Positions 59,787-64,000 of a stretch of DNA of 64,000 nucleotides are shown here, piece by piece; the stretch's first letter is position 1; each line of letters starts with the position of its first letter. The notes beneath the pieces were generated by a model that saw only the letters and a list, made by a program, of their open reading frames with translations, was not told where the DNA came from and did not search any database. Location of the stretch: assembly GCA_023653785.1 (NCBI GenBank), contig JAMKCH010072691.1, positions 1 through 64,000 of the forward strand, in the 5' to 3' direction. Source of the stretch: Ophioderma brevispina (taxonomy: Eukaryota; Echinodermata; Ophiuroidea; Amphilepidida; Ophiodermatidae). Both the position numbers and the translations under genes were made by a program.

Positions 59787-59977
59787 ATGTCTGACTTCAG
59801 GAGCCGCATGGCTAGCAATAAGCCTTGTTCAGGAAATGAGTCTTGCTCTCTCGAGAATTACGCTAAAACAACGCCAGTATGGTTACATATCCCCGGTTAT
59901 GAGACATTAGTGTTAAACCCTATGCATGTCCATGACCCGATTGAACGTATGCAATCCCGTTTTCCTGTCGAGAGTAG
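59787..59977 (+). CDS. Small unrecognised gene, penultimate exon
   Basis: The acceptor atttttcacacag| has a good pyrimidine tract, and the exon opens with ATG TCT GAC. The donor AGTAG|GTAAAT follows at 59977. The 191 nt are 63 codons plus two bases without a stop. The peptide begins MSDFRSRMASNKPCSGNESC, continues TTPVWLHIPGYETLVLNP and ends ERMQSRFPVES. The frame is also open upstream to an ATG at 59712, so the start could be 59712 (unspliced) or 59787, or lie in an earlier exon. Phase and frame join the next exon exactly (AG+A = Arg), which is strong evidence for a genuine spliced gene. No domain is recognised and no signal peptide or membrane segment is seen. Confidence 0.6.
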
Positions 59978-60099
59978 GTAAATGTAAGTGTCCTTTAGAG
60001 TTTAAGTCATGACGTGGTGAAAGCTGCAAAAACCAATCTGTCATTACACATAAGAACAATTTCACTAATTTGACAAACATTGCCTTCAAATTTCTTTAG

Positions 60100-60205
60100 A
60101 AATGTGCCAGTGTCTATGCTGAACAGAAATAGATTGATTGCTAATCGAAGCTATAAGGACGCCAAGGATATGCCCCGGTATAAATTTTTCCCAGACTGTG
60201 CCTGA
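60100..60205 (+). CDS. Small unrecognised gene, terminal exon
   Basis: The acceptor caaatttctttag| precedes 60100. The first base completes Arg, then 34 codons run NVPVSMLNRNRLIANRS, YKDAKDMPRYKFF and PDCA to a TGA at 60203-60205. The other frames stop early. The intron (59978-60099) is only 122 bp with GT-AG borders. Together with the 59787 exon it gives a C-terminal region of 98 residues, rich in Arg, Asn, Pro and Tyr. No AATAAA signal is obvious in the next 150 bases. A small cytosolic or cytoskeleton-associated protein is possible but unproven. Confidence 0.6.
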
Positions 60206-61004
60206 ACCAACTGAGATGTAAAGTAACAACCCAGTTCTTTGGAGTTATTAGGCGGGTTAAATGTTTAGTCTGTCAAGGCGCTCTACTCACTTCATGCGAA
60301 TGGTTCACACGTGTGATACAAATAATGTCACCGATCATAGGCAGAAATCCTGTGAGAGTGGAGTATATTTCCCCTCCCTGAAACTAAAGAAATAGGGTGC
60401 AATACCATGTGCGAGGAAAAAATTCACCTAACATGCCTAATTTGATGTCTCCAATTTCACCTAGCCTATGTCCCGGGCCTATGTTCCAAGCTTCCACTAG
60501 CAAGTCAACCAACAATATAAATTCCACTCAGGCAGAGGGCCTTGTTCCATCTGAGGCTTATTCTCGCATTTGCAAGAATTTGATAGTTTTATCATGGGAA
60601 GAAAAGAAAAGGGAAGATAAAAAAAGCAATGTAAATTTGAACAAGGCCTGCCGCCCTGAGTAGCACCCCACTGCACTGTCCACCACGGTATTTGTGGGTG
60701 TTTACCTAGAACTATTAGGCTCCTAGATCCAGTGCACAACAGACACCAGGGAGTGTACCATTTTATTTGATTTATTTTTACTCTTTCTCTAGCCAGTGTA
60801 GCCCCTTCAATGCTAACAGCACTAATTTCACCCTGCAAAACAATGGTCATAATTAGAATAAATGTCAATAATACATTACATGTACATGTGTAAAAATTGC
60901 AGTTTGTCGGTTTCTTAAGCATACAGCCTTGATCACTACTGTTGTTCATGATTGTCCGAACAAAATTCTCGTACAGGTACACGCATTGTGTATGGCATCC
61001 TCTA
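60206..61004. other. No recognised gene
   Basis: It contains the longest frame in the window (161 codons, minus, 60497-60982), with one hydrophobic stretch (NVLLTFILIMTIVL). It has no family resemblance, and an overlapping plus-strand frame (60397-60663) is equally plausible. I support neither. Confidence 0.3.
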
Positions 61005-61553
61005 CCCTGTCCCTCAACTCAACATAAAAAGTGGTAACCTTGAAGGTTCTGAATGCGAGGAAAAGGGTATATTTTTACTGTCATCAAGGTAACCGCGAAA
61101 TCACGAAAAAGGGTATTCTGAGCATCAGTCTCCGCGAAATTTTTTAAAAGGGGCATTTCATCACAGAATTGGGCGGGGTCGACACAAACTTTTACAGGAA
61201 CATTTCGTTTATCTTTGTTTGCATTTTCATTCAAGTAAATCAGTATACTGTCTTGTAATTAATCCCAATTAAAGACAGGATCATCTGAGAGTACAGCAGC
61301 CACAAGTAATATTGATACGTGTATGTTTTTGTTCTTAAAATGTTAAATATACAAGAGTCATTGAAAAGGGGTGTCTGAAAATCTTTTCATTGAAAACCTT
61401 GAAATAGGGGGGTATTTTTAAACCCTGATTTTGTCATCTGATTTTGCAAAAAAAAGGGTGGTAAAATCAATGAAAAATCATTGGAAAGGAGGGTTTTGAA
61501 AAAATTAGAACTCGCATGGTTACCACTTTCTATGTTGAGTTTGAGGGACCGGG
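61005..61553. mobile_element. ~550 bp foldback/TIR element
   Basis: Left 'gtccctcaactcaacataaa', 'aagtggtaacc' (61009-61039) is inverted at 61518-61549 ('ggttaccactttctatgttg', 'agtttgagggac'). The interior has 'gaaaaggg' words in both halves and no coding frame. Confidence 0.75.
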
Positions 61554-61934
61554 CATTATATACGTATGTCCTTCTTCAAACTCTAATAAGGAGAAATCAG
61601 TACTCAACCGACGGGCGTTTCCTTTCTGTCCCGGTTTCCACGCGGGTTTCATTAATCCACTAATTTCGCTGAATAGTAATCTGGTTAAATTATCAGCAGA
61701 CTACGCGGATTAAATGACCGCGGTAACCTGGAATAAGCCGGAAGCGCCCACCATTGAGTATGATTTAATCCCTTAGCACACCTATCCCTCACCTGTATTG
61801 AAGAATTTATGAAAACAAAGTGGGGTGACATTAGTAAAAAGAGAAGACGGTTTATATCTCACAGCTGCAATGAGATCAATCACAAATACCGTAAACATGC
61901 AACGGTGAATAATCTGTATTGTTTTACTCAACAA

Positions 61935-62245
61935 TGCCGCCTAGGATTATCTAAAATACGCGGAATGCTTCTAAAGACCCCACCAGTTAAAACGCTGGAA
62001 GGCTTCAAAACACCCACCATCTAAATCAGCGGAACATCTTAAAACACCTTTTCATTAAAATAAGCTGAGAAGTCTTCAAACACACTCACCTTTAAAATAG
62101 GCGGGAAAAAAATTCTTCAAACACACCCCCATTAAAATAAGGGGGAAAGTCTTCAAAACACGCACATAGTTTAAAATAGGCGGGAAAAGTTCTTCAAACA
62201 CACTCACCATTAAAATAGGCGGGAAAGTCTTCAAAACAACCCATC
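61935..62245. repeat. Minisatellite, ~45-48 bp unit, about 6-7 copies
   Basis: The unit is 'ttaaaataggcgggaaa...tcttcaaacacactcacca', with growing divergence toward 61935. The last four units (about 62060-62245) are clearest. Just beyond, 'gccggcggt(t)ggaattt' occurs at 62334 and 62452. Confidence 0.85.
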
Positions 62246-62249
62246 AGTT

Positions 62250-63300
62250 TACTCTCGCCGTTGATTCCGGTTTGAACCGGTTTCTATTGGTTAAACAACG
62301 AAACACGGTTTAAACCACTATAAACATTCATCCGCCGGCGGTGGAATTTGTAACTCTCCTTATTAGATTTATCGATACCGTGTGTATCAAGAAAAAAAAA
62401 TGCCTAAGGAAACTCAAAGCTGGAGCCCGACCTATTAATCCACTTGTCAGCCGGCGGTTGGAATTTTGAAGCTGCGCCTTATATATTACTTTATAATTGT
62501 ATAAAACTTGTAAAAGAATGGGAAGTCTGGGTGGGGTTTGGTGGGAAATGGAAACGTGTTACTGTTATACAGCCTGTCTAAAAATGGTACAATCTAAAAC
62601 CGATTTTTTCAATACTAATCTCACGTAAGTAGTCGTTTTTGCATTCACATTAACGAACACAAGGCTTCCTTTTTTTGTTTCAGCATCCATTTGCTTGTTT
62701 TCTATCGAGAGATAAAACAAAAAAAAAAAAAGCATTAAAAGACAAAAGAGTTGAGACAGAGATTTACTGTGGAAACACAAATTCGAGTTTGGTGCACCTA
62801 TCTGATTGGAGGAAAAGGTTAAAGAATTAGTTAAACATAAGTTATTCACGGGGGTATTGGAATAGATTTGAATTCTTCAAAGGGATTTACTCATTAAGAA
62901 ACTTTAAAATATGCGAAAACATCTTCAGTAGTCTGGCTTTAAGATAAATGTAAACCCCATAATATGAGGTCGATTCGATACAGTGTAACGCCAACGACGC
63001 AATATAGCCGTTAAAAAATGGTCAATTTTTAAGGTTCGCACTTTTGGTGAGCGGCATGAGCACTCGTGGGTACAGGAACGATATTTTTTTCGCGCGGTTT
63101 TCATTTCCTTTTAATGATAATTCTTAACACCTGAGAGGGCAATTATCCCACAGCCCTGAATTAGTCCCCTTAAGTATTATATTTTGTTTATAAATATACC
63201 AATTTTTTCAATCGGCTTTCTCCACATCGATATGATGCAAATTTAGCCCTTAATCATTCTGTCAACTTCCAGCAGATTTTGCAATTTTACATTTTTCAAG
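62250..63300. other. No recognised gene
   Basis: AT-rich sequence with a short palindromic 'ttgaaccggtttctattgg' area near 62270-62320 and A runs (62389-62398, 62719-62731). No coding or repeat structure is supported. Confidence 0.35.
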
Positions 63301-64000
63301 TAATAATAATAATAACAGATATTTATATAAGCGCCTTAGCAAATTAGATCATCAAAAGCGCTTTACATGGTCTACATTACACATATTACATAAATCTTAA
63401 AGTACATTCTTAAAGCTACAATCTTAAAACTATATACAACATTACGTAAATTAATTTGGAAAAAGATATGTTTTCAATTTTGCTTGAATGGTTTAGGTTG
63501 GAGACATCCGCATTGTTTGCAGGTAACTTATTTTCCATAAAGTGGTGCTGAATGGCGGAAAGTTTTGTCACCGTTAGATGTATATGTTCTTTTTGACACG
63601 AGAAGATTGCTGTCAGCATTGGATCGAAGATCCATTGTGGTGTTGATATTTGTGAGTGTGACATTGAATACGATTTATCAGGTCTATTGGTGCAGCTATC
63701 ATTTTGCACTTATATGGTTAGTGAAGGAGTTTGAATGAATCCTTTTCATTAACCGGTAACCAGTGGAGTTGTTTAATAATGGTGTTATGTTGCTCCTCCG
63801 GTTTGACTTAAATATGAGTCCTGCGCCCTGTTTAGAATAGATTGGAGTCTCCTTTTTTCTTTAATGTATACATATAATGATATAGTGAGTTGCATAGTGG
63901 TCCAGTTTAGAAATTACAGTGATCTTACAGCATGATTTACATGTTTCCCTCATCAATGTATCGGCGAATACGGGCAAGTTTCTGAGATAAAATTGAGTGA
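63301..64000 (-). pseudogene. LINE RT C-terminal fragment with (TAA)n tail, cut by window end
   Basis: On the minus strand, several frames give IIKQLHWLPVNEKDSFKLLH, YKCKM.AAPIDLINRIQ, FSTTLWK and IQAKLKTYLF. This is the well-known LINE C-terminal string LHWLPV..RI.FK.L...YK, AP.YL, R.FS..AP.LWN.LP, FK..LKT.LF. The 3' end on this strand is a taataataataa tract at 63302-63315, the usual microsatellite tail. The element continues past 64000. Confidence 0.8.

Noticed and set aside
60497..60982. 161-codon minus-strand frame, longest in the window
   Set aside because: No recognisable domain beyond one hydrophobic stretch, overlaps an equally open plus-strand frame, and no splice partners.

Overview
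This window looks like nuclear DNA from an AT-rich, repeat-dense marine invertebrate, probably a deuterostome and perhaps an echinoderm. The evidence is spliced exons with GT-AG borders, decayed non-LTR retrotransposons (LINEs), tRNA-derived SINE sequence, short TIR elements with ends like TTAAAGGGGCATTTCGTGA, and frequent TAGGCCTA-type and TGACCTTTGACC motifs. The taxon is an inference. I see no bacterial operons, CRISPR array, rRNA or intact tRNA gene.

Genes are sparse. On the minus strand, about 4.65-13.65 kb carries pieces of an adenosine kinase gene (ADK, pfkB family). Two exons (13515-13646 and 4652-4766) are clean and correctly bordered. Two between them (12408-12553 and 10021-10116) are recognisable but damaged by a frameshift, stops and internal losses. 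I could not find the exon(s) before the 4652 exon, the 5' exon, or the 3' exons with the catalytic loop. The locus is therefore an eroding copy or a badly assembled gene. On the plus strand, 59787-60205 holds the last two exons of a small unrecognised protein, ending in TGA. An isolated exon-like ORF sits at 18268-18418 inside a large inverted-repeat structure.

Most of the rest is mobile DNA. LINE pol fragments lie at about 7.95-8.43 (-), 21.94-24.45 (+), 45.24-45.90 (-), 48.13-48.57 (+), 49.39-49.94 (-) and 63.3-64.0 kb (-, running off the window). A tRNA-derived SINE lies at 33.75-34.27 kb.

The dominant theme is foldback or long-TIR elements: 0.43-1.79, 2.10-3.40, 9.67-10.00, 11.37-12.34, 17.62-21.73 (with 19.2-20.3 nested), 23.57-24.03 (inside a LINE), 25.25-26.33, 29.34-29.88, 34.64-35.97, 39.09-39.77, 40.53-41.83, 43.46-44.78, 48.80-49.35, 55.21-55.40 and 61.0-61.55 kb. 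Two of them (25.2 and 39.1 kb) have arms made of degenerate 10-20 bp tandem motifs that flip orientation at the centre, an FB/Galileo-like design. Several sit directly beside the damaged ADK exons. All boundaries were read by eye; no alignment or database search was run.
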